Shown piece after piece: positions 7,212-16,220 of a stretch of DNA of 64,000 nucleotides. Made by a program: the position numbers and the translations under genes. How positions within the stretch are numbered: the stretch's first letter is position 1; every line of letters starts with the position of its first letter. This DNA is from Clostridium sp031626875 (GTDB taxonomy: Bacteria; Bacillota; Clostridia; Clostridiales; Clostridiaceae): the NCBI RefSeq assembly GCF_031626875.1, contig NZ_JANDMF010000026.1, positions 13,524-77,523 of the forward strand, read 5' to 3'. The notes under the pieces were generated by a model, which was not told the origin of the DNA, did no database searches, and worked only from the letters and a program-made list of their open reading frames with translations.

Positions 7212-8393
7212 GTGAATGTAAGGGAAGAGTCTTTAAAATTACATAGAGAAAAAAGAGGAAAATTAGAAGTTGTTGGTACCATGCCTGTTACAAATGGCAC
7301 AGACTTAGCATTAGCTTATACTCCAGGGGTGGCTGAACCTTGTTTGGAAATAGCTAAAAATAAAAATAATGCATATCAGTATACAATTAAAGGAAAAACT
7401 GTTGCTGTAATAACAAATGGAACTGCAGTTCTTGGTTTGGGAAACATCGGCCCAGAAGCAGGATTGCCTGTGGTAGAAGGTAAAGCATTATTATTGAAGA
7501 AATTTGGGGAGGTTGATGCAATTCCAATTAGTTTGGATTCTGTGGATCCTGATGACATAGTGAATACTATAAAAAATATTTCGCCCGGCTTTGGGGGAAT
7601 ACATTTAGAAGATATAAAAGCACCAGAGTGTTTTTATATTGAAGAAAAATTAAAAGAGTTGTTAGATATACCAGTGTATCATGATGATCAACATGGTACT
7701 GCAATTGCAGTATTAGCAGGTTTATATAATTCTTTAAAATTAGTTAAAAAAAATATGCAAGAAATAAAGGTTGTTATAAATGGTGCAGGAGCAGCTGGTA
7801 TTGCTGTAGCTAAGCTTTTAATGTCAGCAGGAGTTAAACATATAGTTCTATGTGATATAAATGGAGCTCTTATTGAAGGAGATAAAACTTTAAATAAAGC
7901 ACAAATGAAAATGGCACAAATAACTAACAGAGAATTTGAAAAAGGTTCTTTAGAAGATGTAATTAAAAATAAGGATGTGTTCATAGGAGTTTCAGATGGA
8001 AGTGTATTAACAAGCAATATGGTTTCATCTATGAATAAAGATAGTATTATTTTTGCATTAGCCAATCCTGTGCCAGAAATAATGCCAGATGAGGCAAAGG
8101 CTGGTGGAGCGAAGATAGTTGCTACAGGAAGATCAGACTTTCCAAATCAGATTAATAATGTGCTAGTCTTTCCAGGCATATTCAATGGAGCTTTAAAGGT
8201 TAGGGTAAAAGATATATGTGATGAAATGAAAGTTGCAGCTGCAAAGGGAATTGCAGATTTAATTTCAGATGATGAGTTAACAAAAGATTACATAGTACCT
8301 AGTGTTTTTGATAACGGCGTATGTGAAGCTGTTTCAAAAGCAGTAATAGATATAGCTGAAAAACGAGGTTTGTCTAGAGAATATTTAATATGA
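7212..8393 (+). CDS. Malic-enzyme family protein (malate or oxaloacetate decarboxylating)
   Basis: A 393-residue malic enzyme. N-terminal LALAYTPGVAEPC, the VITNGTAVLGLGNIGP segment, and the Rossmann NAD(P) motif GAGAAGIA near residue 193 are all present. It starts with GTG at 7212, with GGAGG (7198-7202) 9 nt upstream. It is the first gene of the citCDEFX operon. In lactic acid bacteria the citrate-operon member of this family, CitM, is a soluble oxaloacetate decarboxylase yielding pyruvate. That role fits here because no membrane oxaloacetate decarboxylase (OadABG) is seen in the window. Ordinary NAD-dependent malic enzyme activity is equally compatible with the sequence. Confidence 0.9.
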   Translation: MNVREESLKLHREKRGKLEVVGTMPVTNGTDLALAYTPGVAEPCLEIAKNKNNAYQYTIKGKTVAVITNGTAVLGLGNIGPEAGLPVVEGKALLLKKFGEVDAIPISLDSVDPDDIVNTIKNISPGFGGIHLEDIKAPECFYIEEKLKELLDIPVYHDDQHGTAIAVLAGLYNSLKLVKKNMQEIKVVINGAGAAGIAVAKLLMSAGVKHIVLCDINGALIEGDKTLNKAQMKMAQITNREFEKGSLEDVIKNKDVFIGVSDGSVLTSNMVSSMNKDSIIFALANPVPEIMPDEAKAGGAKIVATGRSDFPNQINNVLVFPGIFNGALKVRVKDICDEMKVAAAKGIADLISDDELTKDYIVPSVFDNGVCEAVSKAVIDIAEKRGLSREYLI

Positions 8394-8440
8394 AGTGAAG
8401 CAAAGAAGATTATTATGTATTAAACAAGGAAGTGATATTT

Positions 8441-9466
8441 ATGGAATATCTTAACTTGAATGAAATGATCATTGAAGATATAAATTCAAAGGAGTTAGAT
8501 AAGGTTAGGGATTTCCTTAAGCATCAGGATTTAAGATTTGATGAAAATGTAGAGTATACAGTTGCTATATATAATGAAGAAAAAATTGTTGGGACAGGTT
8601 CTTTTGATGGAAAAATACTAAAATGTATAGCAGTAGATGACAACTATAAAGGAATGGGAATTTCTAATAAGATAGTATCAGATTTAATAAGTGAACAATA
8701 TAGAAGAGGAAGTACACAATTATTTGTTTATACTAAACCTAAAAATCAGTTGATTTTTAAAGAGTTGAGTTTTTATAAAATTGCAGAAGTACCTGATAAA
8801 GTTATCTTGCTTGAAAATAATTCCTTTGGAATAAGCGAGTTTGTAGAAGAAATAAGAAAGAAGAAAGTTAATGGTAATATAATTTCTAGTGTGGTTGTAA
8901 ATTGCAATCCATTTACTTTAGGACATAAATATTTAATAGATAAAGCTTCAAAAGAAAGTGATGTAGTTCATGTTTTTGTAGTTTCAGAGGATAGATCCAT
9001 TTTTCCAGCAGAAGTAAGATATAAGATGGTCAAGGAAGGAATTAGCCATTTAAATAATATTGTACTACATAAAGGTGGAGATTATATTATATCAAATGCC
9101 ACTTTTCCATCATATTTTATAAAAAAAGCAGATGATGCTGTAAAAAGTCATACATTATTAGATATTGAAATTTTTAAAAAATATGTAGTACCTGCTTTAG
9201 GTATAAATAGAAGATATATAGGAGAGGAACCAATGTGTCAGGTAACCAAAACTTATAATGATACCATGAAAGAAATGTTACCTTGCTGTGGTGTAGATGT
9301 TATTGAAGTGCCAAGAGTTGTTTTAGGTGGAGATGTAACAAGTGCATCAAGGGTTAGAGAATTAATTAAAGAAGAAAAGTTTGCAGGAGTTAAAAAGTTG
9401 GTTCCAGAGATAATATATAAATTTTTAATATCTACTGAAGCTAAAGAGATAATTAATAAAATCTAA
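8441..9466 (+). CDS. citC: [Citrate (pro-3S)-lyase] ligase
   Basis: CitC acetylates the thiol of the citrate lyase prosthetic group using acetate and ATP, activating the enzyme. The 341-residue protein has an N-terminal GNAT-like region (IAVDDNYKGMGISNKIV) and a C-terminal nucleotidyltransferase domain with VVVNCNPFTLGHKYLI near residue 150, the conserved NPFTxGH motif. I chose ATG 8441 over GTG 8432 because AAGGA (8426-8430) is then about 10 nt upstream. It lies 47 bp after the malic-enzyme gene and 38 bp before citD, in one operon. Confidence 0.94.
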   Translation: MEYLNLNEMIIEDINSKELDKVRDFLKHQDLRFDENVEYTVAIYNEEKIVGTGSFDGKILKCIAVDDNYKGMGISNKIVSDLISEQYRRGSTQLFVYTKPKNQLIFKELSFYKIAEVPDKVILLENNSFGISEFVEEIRKKKVNGNIISSVVVNCNPFTLGHKYLIDKASKESDVVHVFVVSEDRSIFPAEVRYKMVKEGISHLNNIVLHKGGDYIISNATFPSYFIKKADDAVKSHTLLDIEIFKKYVVPALGINRRYIGEEPMCQVTKTYNDTMKEMLPCCGVDVIEVPRVVLGGDVTSASRVRELIKEEKFAGVKKLVPEIIYKFLISTEAKEIINKI

Positions 9467-9504
9467 AATTAATATATAGAAATAAAAATAGTAGGAGGCC
9501 AATT

Positions 9505-9801
9505 ATGGAAATTAAGAAAACAGTTATGGCTGGAACATTAGAATCTAGTGATGTTACTGTGGTAATAGAGCCAAACAAAGAAAAAGAAGTGGCTATAAAA
9601 TTAAAAAGTTCTGTAGAAAAGCAATTTGGTGATCAAATAAGAAAAGTTATTTTAGAGACCTTAAAAGAGCTGAATGTTGAAAGTGCAATTGTTCGTGTTG
9701 AGGATAAAGGAGCATTAGATTGTGTTATAAAGGCAAGAGTACAGACAGCAGTTTTAAGAGCAGCAGAAGAAACTCGCTTTAATTGGGGAGGTAAAAAATA
9801 A
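9505..9801 (+). CDS. citD: Citrate lyase acyl carrier protein (gamma subunit)
   Basis: A 98-residue acyl carrier protein carrying the phosphoribosyl-dephospho-CoA arm. The segment AGTLESSDVTVVIEP near residues 9-23 matches the modified-serine region of CitD, and RVEDKGALDCVIKARVQTA is typical of the C-terminal half. A strong ribosome site (GTAGGAGGCC) precedes the ATG. Its stop codon overlaps the citE start by one base, which suggests translational coupling. Confidence 0.95.
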   Translation: MEIKKTVMAGTLESSDVTVVIEPNKEKEVAIKLKSSVEKQFGDQIRKVILETLKELNVESAIVRVEDKGALDCVIKARVQTAVLRAAEETRFNWGGKK

Positions 9802-10703
9802 TGTACAAGTTAAGAAGAACAATGATGTATATACCAGGAAATAACCCAGGAATGATTAAAGATGGGCATATATATGGAGCAGACTCAATAATGTTTGACT
9901 TAGAAGATTCTGTATCACTAAATGAAAAAGATGCTGCTAGGTTTTTAGTATATAATGCATTAAAAACTATAGACTATGAAGGTGTGGAAACAGTAGTAAG
10001 AATAAATGGTTTAGATACACCTTTTGGAATGGAAGATTTAGAAGCTATAGTAAGAGCACAGCCAAATGTTATTAGACTTCCAAAGACAGAATGTGCCCAA
10101 GATGTTATAGATGTAGAAAATGAAATAGCAAGAATAGAAAAAGAAGCTGGAATACCAGTAGGAAAGACAAAAATGATGGCAGCTGTTGAAGGAGCATTGG
10201 GAGTATTAAATGCATATGAAATAGCAAAATCTAGTACAAGACTTATGGGTATTGCAATTGGTGCAGAGGATTATGTAACTGATCTTAAAACTACTCGTTC
10301 ACCAGAAGGAATAGAACTTTTAGCAGGAAGAAGTCAAATAATACTTGCAGCAAGAGCAGCAGGAATATATGCTTTTGATACAGTGTATTCAGATGTAAAT
10401 AATGAAGAAGGCTTTGAAAATGAAGTGAAATTAATTAAGCAATTAGGATTTGACGGAAAATCAGTAATTAATCCAAGACAAATAGGACCAGTACATGAAA
10501 TTTATACTCCATCGGAAAAAGAAATAAATAAGTCAATAAGAGTAATTAGAGCAGCAGAAGAAGCTAAAAAGAGAGGCTCAGGAGTAGTATCTCTAGATGG
10601 GAAAATGGTAGACAAGCCAATAATAGAAAGAGCTCAAAGGGCACTTATGCTAGCTGAAGCAGCAGGAGTATATTCAAATGAAGGAGGGGACGAAATTGCT
10701 TAA
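9801..10703 (+). CDS. citE: Citrate lyase beta subunit (citryl-ACP lyase)
   Basis: A 300-residue CitE, cleaving citryl-ACP to acetyl-ACP and oxaloacetate. Recognisable features are RRTMMYIPGNNPGMI at the start, the metal/substrate region MFDLEDSVSLNEKDAAR, VRINGLDTPFG, and AIGAEDYVTDL. The ATG overlaps the citD stop (TAATG), and the 3' end overlaps the likely citF start. This dense packing fits equal subunit synthesis for the lyase complex. Confidence 0.96.
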   Translation: MYKLRRTMMYIPGNNPGMIKDGHIYGADSIMFDLEDSVSLNEKDAARFLVYNALKTIDYEGVETVVRINGLDTPFGMEDLEAIVRAQPNVIRLPKTECAQDVIDVENEIARIEKEAGIPVGKTKMMAAVEGALGVLNAYEIAKSSTRLMGIAIGAEDYVTDLKTTRSPEGIELLAGRSQIILAARAAGIYAFDTVYSDVNNEEGFENEVKLIKQLGFDGKSVINPRQIGPVHEIYTPSEKEINKSIRVIRAAEEAKKRGSGVVSLDGKMVDKPIIERAQRALMLAEAAGVYSNEGGDEIA

Positions 10704-12237
10704 AAACAAAATTGGAAGAGAAGTACCAGAATATATAGAAGGAATTGGAGAATTAAGACCTTATAATGGGCCATTTGGTTATCAATCTGAAGAACATAAA
10801 TTTGGAAGACAGATATCTCAAGTAAAGCCAGAAGATACTAAACTATTAGAGAGTATAGAAAAAGCTATTATTGCAACTGGGCTTGAAGATGGGATGACAA
10901 TATCATTTCATCATCACTTAAGAGAAGGAGATCATATTTTAAATATGGTATTAGATGTTATAGCTAATCTTGGGATTAAGAATTTAACTTTAGCTCCAAG
11001 TTCTCTTAGTGGTGTGCATGCCCCAGTAGTAGAACATATAAAAAATGGAGTAATTACTAAGATTACAACTAGTGGAGTTAGAGGACCTTTAGCTGAAGCT
11101 ATATCAAATGGAATATTAGATAAGCCAATTATAATTCGTTCTCATGGAGGTAGAGCAAGAGCTATAGAATCAGGAGAATTAAAAATAGATGTAGCATTTT
11201 TAGGAGCTCCTAGTTGTGATGAATATGGAAATGCAAGTGGATTTAGTGGAAAATCTTTTTGTGGTCCTTTAGGTTATGCTAAAATAGATGCAGAATATGC
11301 GGAGAAGGTTGTACTTATAACAGATTATTTAGTGCCATATCCAAATGTACCAGCAAGTATAGAACAAACTAATGTAGATTATGTAGTAACAGTAGATGAA
11401 ATTGGAGATCCAAAAGGAATAGTATCAGGAGCAACAAGATATACAAAAAATCCAAGGGAACTTTTGATTGCTAAATATGCAGCAGCGGCAATTGAAGCTT
11501 CAGGATATTTTGTACCAGGTTTTTCTATTCAAAGTGGTACTGGTGGAGCATCACTTGCAGTTGCTAGATTTTTAAAGAATAAAATGATTGAAAAGGATAT
11601 TAAAGCTAGTTTTGCATTAGGTGGAATTACAGGTCAGTTTGTAGAAATGCAAAAGGAAGGTTTAATCTCTAAAATTTGTGATGTTCAAAGTTTTGACCTA
11701 ACAGCAGCAAAATCAGTGGGAGAAAATCAAAATCATTATGAAATTAGTTCATCTTTATATGCTAACCCACATAATAAAGGATGTTTAGTTAATAAATTAG
11801 ATATAGTTATATTAAGCGCATTAGAGGTAGATACAGATTTCAATGTTAATGTTATAACTGGTTCTGATGGAGTAATAAGAGGTGCTTCAGGTGGACATTG
11901 TGATACTGCAGCAGGAGCAAAGCTTGCAATGATAGTTTGTCCTTTAATCAGGGGAAGAATACCAACTATTGTTGAAAAAGTAAATACTGTAATAACTCCA
12001 GGAGAAACTATAGATGTAGTAGTTACTGATAGAGGAATAGCGGTAAATCCTTTAAGACAAGACTTAATTGAAAAATTCACAAAGGTCAAATTACCTGTAT
12101 GTACTATAGAAGAATTAAAGGAAAAGGCTGAAAGTGTTACAGGAAAGCCTAAGGCTGTTGAATATGGTGAAAAAATAGTTGGCTTAGTAGAATATAGAGA
12201 TGGATCAATTATTGATGTTATTAGAGAAGTGAAATAG
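10696..12237 (+). CDS. citF: Citrate lyase alpha subunit (citrate:acetyl-ACP transferase)
   Basis: CitF swaps acetate for citrate on the acyl carrier protein. The protein has NKIGREVPEYIEGIGELRPY at its start, the SFHHHLREGD motif, IRSHGGRARAIESGE, and a C-terminal IRGASGGHCDTAAGAK segment, all typical. I chose TTG 10696 because AAGGAGG (10681-10687) is 8 nt upstream, giving 513 residues. An ATG at 10678 would start inside citE with no ribosome site and add six atypical residues. The TTG start overlaps the end of citE by 8 nt. Confidence 0.95.
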   Translation: MLKNKIGREVPEYIEGIGELRPYNGPFGYQSEEHKFGRQISQVKPEDTKLLESIEKAIIATGLEDGMTISFHHHLREGDHILNMVLDVIANLGIKNLTLAPSSLSGVHAPVVEHIKNGVITKITTSGVRGPLAEAISNGILDKPIIIRSHGGRARAIESGELKIDVAFLGAPSCDEYGNASGFSGKSFCGPLGYAKIDAEYAEKVVLITDYLVPYPNVPASIEQTNVDYVVTVDEIGDPKGIVSGATRYTKNPRELLIAKYAAAAIEASGYFVPGFSIQSGTGGASLAVARFLKNKMIEKDIKASFALGGITGQFVEMQKEGLISKICDVQSFDLTAAKSVGENQNHYEISSSLYANPHNKGCLVNKLDIVILSALEVDTDFNVNVITGSDGVIRGASGGHCDTAAGAKLAMIVCPLIRGRIPTIVEKVNTVITPGETIDVVVTDRGIAVNPLRQDLIEKFTKVKLPVCTIEELKEKAESVTGKPKAVEYGEKIVGLVEYRDGSIIDVIREVK

Positions 12238-12251
12238 AGAGGTACTAGTTT

Positions 12252-12767
12252 ATGAGCATGGAAGATAATATGCTTAAAGAAATACTTGATGGAAGAGAGA
12301 AACGAGCAGAAATTCAAAGAAAGTTGATTAATACTTTTAAAACTACCTTAGTCTCTTTTACATTAAATATACCAGGAAAAGAAAAAAATAATGCTATTTT
12401 TTCAAAAGCACATGAAAAAGGAATATGCTTATTAGAAGAAGAATTTCGTAAAGAAAATATAAGTGTAATTTATAAAGAGGTTAATAAAACTTCAGCTGGT
12501 TTAGAAGCATTCTTTAATATAGATGGTGATTCTATGTTCGTAAAAAAAATTACTGTATCTATTGAGGAAGAAAGTCATATTGGTAGATTATTTGATTTAG
12601 ATGTATTTACATCTGAAGGAAAACAAGTTAGCAGAACTGAGCTTGGTCTTCCGCAAAGGAAATGTTTATTATGTGATGATAATGCAAAGGTATGTGGAAG
12701 AATGAGGAAACATTCAACAGAGGAGCTAATATGTAAAATTAATCAATTAATTAATAATTTTATTTGA
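12252..12767 (+). CDS. citX: Apo-citrate lyase phosphoribosyl-dephospho-CoA transferase
   Basis: A 171-residue CitX that attaches the prosthetic group, made from the CitG product, to CitD. The family pattern is clear: LDGREKRAEIQRKL near the start, HIGRLFDLDVF in the middle, and the cysteine-rich tail GLPQRKCLLC followed by VCGRMRKHS. It begins 14 bp after citF with a GAGAGG ribosome site. It is the last gene of the operon, followed by a terminator. The partner citG lies in a separate unit at the left edge of the window. Confidence 0.94.
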   Translation: MSMEDNMLKEILDGREKRAEIQRKLINTFKTTLVSFTLNIPGKEKNNAIFSKAHEKGICLLEEEFRKENISVIYKEVNKTSAGLEAFFNIDGDSMFVKKITVSIEEESHIGRLFDLDVFTSEGKQVSRTELGLPQRKCLLCDDNAKVCGRMRKHSTEELICKINQLINNFI

Positions 12768-12807
12768 TTAATTGGAGAATTTACAAATTCATATAAAATT
12801 TGTTTAG

Positions 12808-12843
12808 AAGAAGGTGTATAAAATGCATCTTCTTTTATGTTTA
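12808..12843 (+). terminator. Terminator of the citCDEFX operon
   Basis: AAGAAGGTGTA (12808-12818) pairs with TGCATCTTCTT (12824-12834) using two G-U wobbles around a 5-nt loop. A T-rich stretch follows. Confidence 0.75.
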
Positions 12844-12968
12844 GGAAAAAAATTTTATTATACATTTATAAAAATTAACTTATTTATATAAAAATCACAA
12901 AAATGTAAATTAAGATGTTAAAATATTAAAGTAATAGATACAAAAAATTATTTAGATATTTAGAGTAG

Positions 12969-13253
12969 TTAATAATAGAAATAAAGATATTATATGATAG
13001 AGAATTTTCAGAAAGTTCCAGAATACTCATGCTAAAAGGTGCTGAAATTATTTTAGTACCAAATGCTTGTCCTATGGAGATAAACCGCATTTCACAGTTG
13101 AGGGCAAGAGCGTATGAAAATATGGTTGGTATTGCAACTGTAAATTATCCAAAAGGCAAGCCTGATTGCAATGGTCATTCTTCAGCATTTGATGGGAAAG
13201 TATTGAAGAGCCATTTATCAGAAATGATTACAGAAAATAGTAAGAGGAGATAA
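12969..13253 (+). pseudogene. Nitrilase / carbon-nitrogen hydrolase remnant
   Basis: The open frame is preceded by an in-frame stop at 12966. It encodes a middle segment of a carbon-nitrogen hydrolase: LYDREFSESSRILMLKGAE followed by IILVPNACPMEINR, which corresponds to the region around the usual catalytic CYDxxFPE, here LYDREFSE. The Glu/Lys-bearing N-terminal half is absent and the C-terminus stops early. The usual cysteine is replaced by leucine, so it cannot be a working nitrilase. An ATG at 13029 exists but has no ribosome site. I read it as a decayed gene fragment. Confidence 0.75.
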
Positions 13254-13259
13254 GAAAGA

Positions 13260-13380
13260 TGAATAGATTATTATTGTTGGACATTGATGGTCATGTCAGA
13301 TGACAGCAGTAGCATGGCCTGGAATATTTAATGGTCCCAAAGTAATGAAAGTATGGAACAATATGAGTTATAGAGAATAA
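13260..13380 (+). other. Short gene debris between the nitrilase remnant and the isomerase gene
   Basis: Two short frames are readable: one at 13260 begins MNRLLLLDIDG and stops within a few codons, and one at 13300-13380 reads MTAVAWPGIFNGPKVMKVWN and ends TAA. The first resembles the start of a HAD-type phosphatase; the second I do not recognise. Neither has a credible full-length product, so I treat both as remnants of deleted genes. Confidence 0.35.
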
Positions 13381-13445
13381 GAAAATTAACAAGTTTTAAT
13401 AAGAATTAGTAATATAAATAGTAATTTGTGGGAGAGGATTTTACA

Positions 13446-14216
13446 ATGATAGGAATATATGATTGTTTTGGTTATGAGTTATCTTATAGAGAAAGATATA
13501 AATTAATAAAAAATACTGGCTTTGATAGCGTGATGTTATGGTGGAGTGATAAGTTTGGCAGAGGAGAAGGGTATCAGGAAGATGTTCAATATGCACGAGA
13601 TGAAGGTCTCTTTATAGAAAACATACATACACCAGTGCATGAACAGAATTGCATTTCATTGGATAATCAAGATGGAAAGAGTGTATTCGCGAACTATTTG
13701 CAATGTGTAAAAGATTGCGATAAATATGCTATTTCCACAATGGTAATACATCTACCAAATGACCAGTATCCTATAAATGAGTTAGGAATGAAACGCTTAA
13801 AAAGCATAGTTGCTCAAGCAGAGGAATATAATGTTAATGTCGCTTTTGAAAATTTAAGTAATATTCAAAATCTTGAATTAGTAATGAAAACAATTCAAAC
13901 AAACAATGCAGGGTTTTGCTATGATAGTTGCCATCACATAAATTATGCTCCTGATTTTGATTTGCTTGAAAAATATGGACAAAGATTAATGGCATTACAT
14001 TTGCAGGATAATGGTGGAAAGAAAAATCAGCATCAATTACCATTTGACGGAAGTATTGATTGGAAAAAAGTTATGAAAAAAATTTCACATACTGGATATA
14101 AGGGGGTTACGGCATTAGAACCTATGAATTGGGATTATGAAGATATATCAATTCAAGAGTTTCTAAGTCACGCATATCAAAAGGCCAAAAAATTAGATAC
14201 TATGAGAAGTGTATAA
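13446..14216 (+). CDS. Sugar-phosphate isomerase/epimerase-like TIM-barrel protein
   Basis: A 256-residue member of the xylose isomerase-like / AP endonuclease 2 superfamily. Typical segments are MIGIYDCFG at the start, IENIHTPVHEQN (metal-binding His), VNVAFENL (Glu), GFCYDSCHHINY (Asp/His) and LMALHLQDNGG plus ALEPMNWDYE (His, Glu). These residues would form the divalent metal site. I chose ATG 13446 over GTG 13428 because GGAGAGG (13431-13437) is then 8 nt away. The substrate is unknown. It is followed after 29 bp by an SDR gene, so the pair may act together on a small sugar or polyol. Confidence 0.8.
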   Translation: MIGIYDCFGYELSYRERYKLIKNTGFDSVMLWWSDKFGRGEGYQEDVQYARDEGLFIENIHTPVHEQNCISLDNQDGKSVFANYLQCVKDCDKYAISTMVIHLPNDQYPINELGMKRLKSIVAQAEEYNVNVAFENLSNIQNLELVMKTIQTNNAGFCYDSCHHINYAPDFDLLEKYGQRLMALHLQDNGGKKNQHQLPFDGSIDWKKVMKKISHTGYKGVTALEPMNWDYEDISIQEFLSHAYQKAKKLDTMRSV

Positions 14217-14245
14217 ATTAAATTCCAATTTGTGGGGGTGAAATT

Positions 14246-14983
14246 TTGGAAAGGTTAAACGGAAAAGTTGCTTTAATAACTGGAGCTGGAAAAGGAATTG
14301 GAAAAGCTATAGCTATTGCTTATGCAAAGCAAGGAATTAAGGTTTACTGTATAGCAAGAACATTAACTGACATAGATTTAACTGTAAATGAAATCAAAAA
14401 TTTAGGCGGTGATGCCACAGCTATTTTATGTGATGTGACCAATTACAAAAATTTAGAAATAACTATACAGAAGGCCTTTAATCAGTTCGGACATATAGAT
14501 ATTCTAGTTATTAATGCAGGAACTGATTGTGAAAAATTGCCAGTTGATAAACTTGACATTGAAGAATGGAAAAGAGTCATTGATGTTAATCTTAATGGAG
14601 CTTTTTATACAGCTAAGGCAGCAATACCATATATTAAAAGAAGTGGTGCTGGAAAGATAATAACGATAGGATCTGGAATGGGACACAAGGGGCGATTTGA
14701 CAGTGCACCATATAGTTGTTCAAAAGCAGGTTTATGGATGCTTACAAGAATTTTAGCACAAGAATTATTAAAATATAACATTAGTGTAAATGAATTGATT
14801 CCAGGACCAGTGAATACAGATATGGGAAATGATAGTAAGAAAGATAATCATTCAGTTTTTTCAATAAGCGAAGAATGGATTAAGGAGCCCAATGATGTTG
14901 TAGATTTGGCTATTTTTCTTGCAAGACAACCTGATATAGGACCTACAGCACAAAGCTTTAGTTTAATGAGAAGAGATATCTAA
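14246..14983 (+). CDS. Short-chain dehydrogenase/reductase
   Basis: A 245-residue classical SDR. The NAD(P)-binding motif TGAGKGIG is near residue 12, the NAG motif is in LVINAGTD, a catalytic Ser lies in TIGSGMG, and Tyr and Lys lie in YSCSKAG. The start is TTG, with GGGGGTG about 6 nt upstream and MERLNGKVALITGA typical of the family. It is probably co-transcribed with the TIM-barrel gene before it. The substrate cannot be inferred. Confidence 0.88.
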   Translation: MERLNGKVALITGAGKGIGKAIAIAYAKQGIKVYCIARTLTDIDLTVNEIKNLGGDATAILCDVTNYKNLEITIQKAFNQFGHIDILVINAGTDCEKLPVDKLDIEEWKRVIDVNLNGAFYTAKAAIPYIKRSGAGKIITIGSGMGHKGRFDSAPYSCSKAGLWMLTRILAQELLKYNISVNELIPGPVNTDMGNDSKKDNHSVFSISEEWIKEPNDVVDLAIFLARQPDIGPTAQSFSLMRRDI

Positions 14984-15116
14984 ATCCCCTGTAGATTATA
15001 GGTATAATGGAAGGTTAATTTTTAGTGGATATATCAGTGAAAAAGTTGTAATCAAAGTAAGAAAATTATAGCAATATAATTCAAAGTATGAAAAGCTTAA
15101 AATAATTATACATTAA

Positions 15117-15158
15117 AAATAAACCTTATCATTTAGTGGTTAATGATAAGGTTTATTT
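15117..15158. terminator. Strong hairpin terminator after the SDR gene
   Basis: AAATAAACCTTATCATT (15117-15133) and its exact complement (15142-15158) form a perfect 17-bp stem with an 8-nt loop. The ends are A- and T-rich, so it can act on either strand. Confidence 0.8.
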
Positions 15159-15170
15159 AAATTTTAATAT

Positions 15171-15201
15171 ATTATATTTATGATAAAATGATAAATATAA
15201 T
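15171..15201. promoter_or_regulatory. Palindrome upstream of the Fic gene (possible operator)
   Basis: ATTATATTTAT (15171-15181) and ATAAATATAAT (15191-15201) are perfect inverted repeats with a 9-nt spacer, ending 20 bp before the fic start. AT-only palindromes arise easily in this genome, so the operator role is tentative. The Fic protein has a C-terminal winged-helix-like tail that might bind it. Confidence 0.4.
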
Positions 15202-15221
15202 ATGAATAAGGGTGATATAAA

Positions 15222-16220
15222 ATGATTTCTTTTGAAAATAATAAATTGAATAACATAGCATTACCTATGAGCATAGTAAGAATGTTAACTACTATAAATG
15301 AATATAAGGGAAAACAAGCTTTGTATAAAAAGCAATCACCTCAAATATTAAATACACTTAAAAATGTAGCTGTTATACAAAGTGCAGAATCATCTAATAG
15401 AATAGAAGGAATTTATACTTCAAATAAAAGATTGCATGAAATAATGAATAATAAAATAGAGCCAAGAGATAGAAGTGAAAGTGAGATAGCTGGATATAGA
15501 GATGTACTAAATACTATCCATAGTGCTTTTGATGCTATTCCTATAAAATCATCTGTATTATTACAATTACATAGAGATTTATATAAGTTTTTCTCAACTA
15601 AGGGTGGAAACTATAAAAATACTGATAATGTGATTGAAGAATTGTTACCTGATGGAACTAAATATATAAGATTTAAACCTATAGATGCATTTAGCACTCC
15701 AAGATATATGCAGGTGCTTTGTGAAGAATATAGGAAGGAGATTGCAAAAGAAGAGGTTGAGCCATTAGTTTTAATAGATGCATTTATATTAGATTTTCTT
15801 TGTATTCATCCTTTTAATAAAGGAAATGGAAGAATGTCTAGATTATTAACTAGTTTAGAAAAAATTATTGAAGATAGCAAAGAAACTTACTATGAAGCGC
15901 TAAATAAATCATCCATGTTATGGCATGATGGGAAAAATAATTTGTTTATATGGCTTGAATATTTTCTTGGAATTATTATAAAAGCATATAAGGAATTGGA
16001 GTATAGAGTAGGTTATATTGAAAATACTAAGGGAAGTAAGAGTGAAAGAATAGAAATGGATATAGAAGGAAAATTAGGGTATTTTACTAAGAATGAAATA
16101 AGAACTATATGTCCTGATGTGGGAGAAGCCACTATAAATAGAGTGTTTGAAAAGTTGAGAGTTGAAGAAAAAATAGAAGTTGTAGGTAAAGGAAGAAATT
16201 CTAAGTGGAGAAAACTATAG
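15222..16220 (+). CDS. Fic-domain protein, self-inhibited type (probable AMPylase)
   Basis: A 332-residue Fic protein. The catalytic motif HPFNKGNGRMSR is at residues 196-207, with the His and both glycine/arginine elements intact. An N-terminal inhibitory motif, SNRIEG near residues 58-63, fits the (S/T)xxxE(G/N) rule of Fic proteins with a self-blocking helix. The last 60 residues look like a winged helix-turn-helix (VGEATINRVFEKLRVEEKI). Family members transfer AMP to hydroxyl side chains; the target is unknown. No antitoxin gene is seen next to it, as expected when the inhibitory helix is built in. Confidence 0.9.
   Translation: MISFENNKLNNIALPMSIVRMLTTINEYKGKQALYKKQSPQILNTLKNVAVIQSAESSNRIEGIYTSNKRLHEIMNNKIEPRDRSESEIAGYRDVLNTIHSAFDAIPIKSSVLLQLHRDLYKFFSTKGGNYKNTDNVIEELLPDGTKYIRFKPIDAFSTPRYMQVLCEEYRKEIAKEEVEPLVLIDAFILDFLCIHPFNKGNGRMSRLLTSLEKIIEDSKETYYEALNKSSMLWHDGKNNLFIWLEYFLGIIIKAYKELEYRVGYIENTKGSKSERIEMDIEGKLGYFTKNEIRTICPDVGEATINRVFEKLRVEEKIEVVGKGRNSKWRKL

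Noticed and set aside
11736..12317. Minus-strand 193-codon frame opposite citF
   Set aside because: It lies opposite the highly conserved citF 3' end and citX start, and has no ribosome site or recognisable domain.
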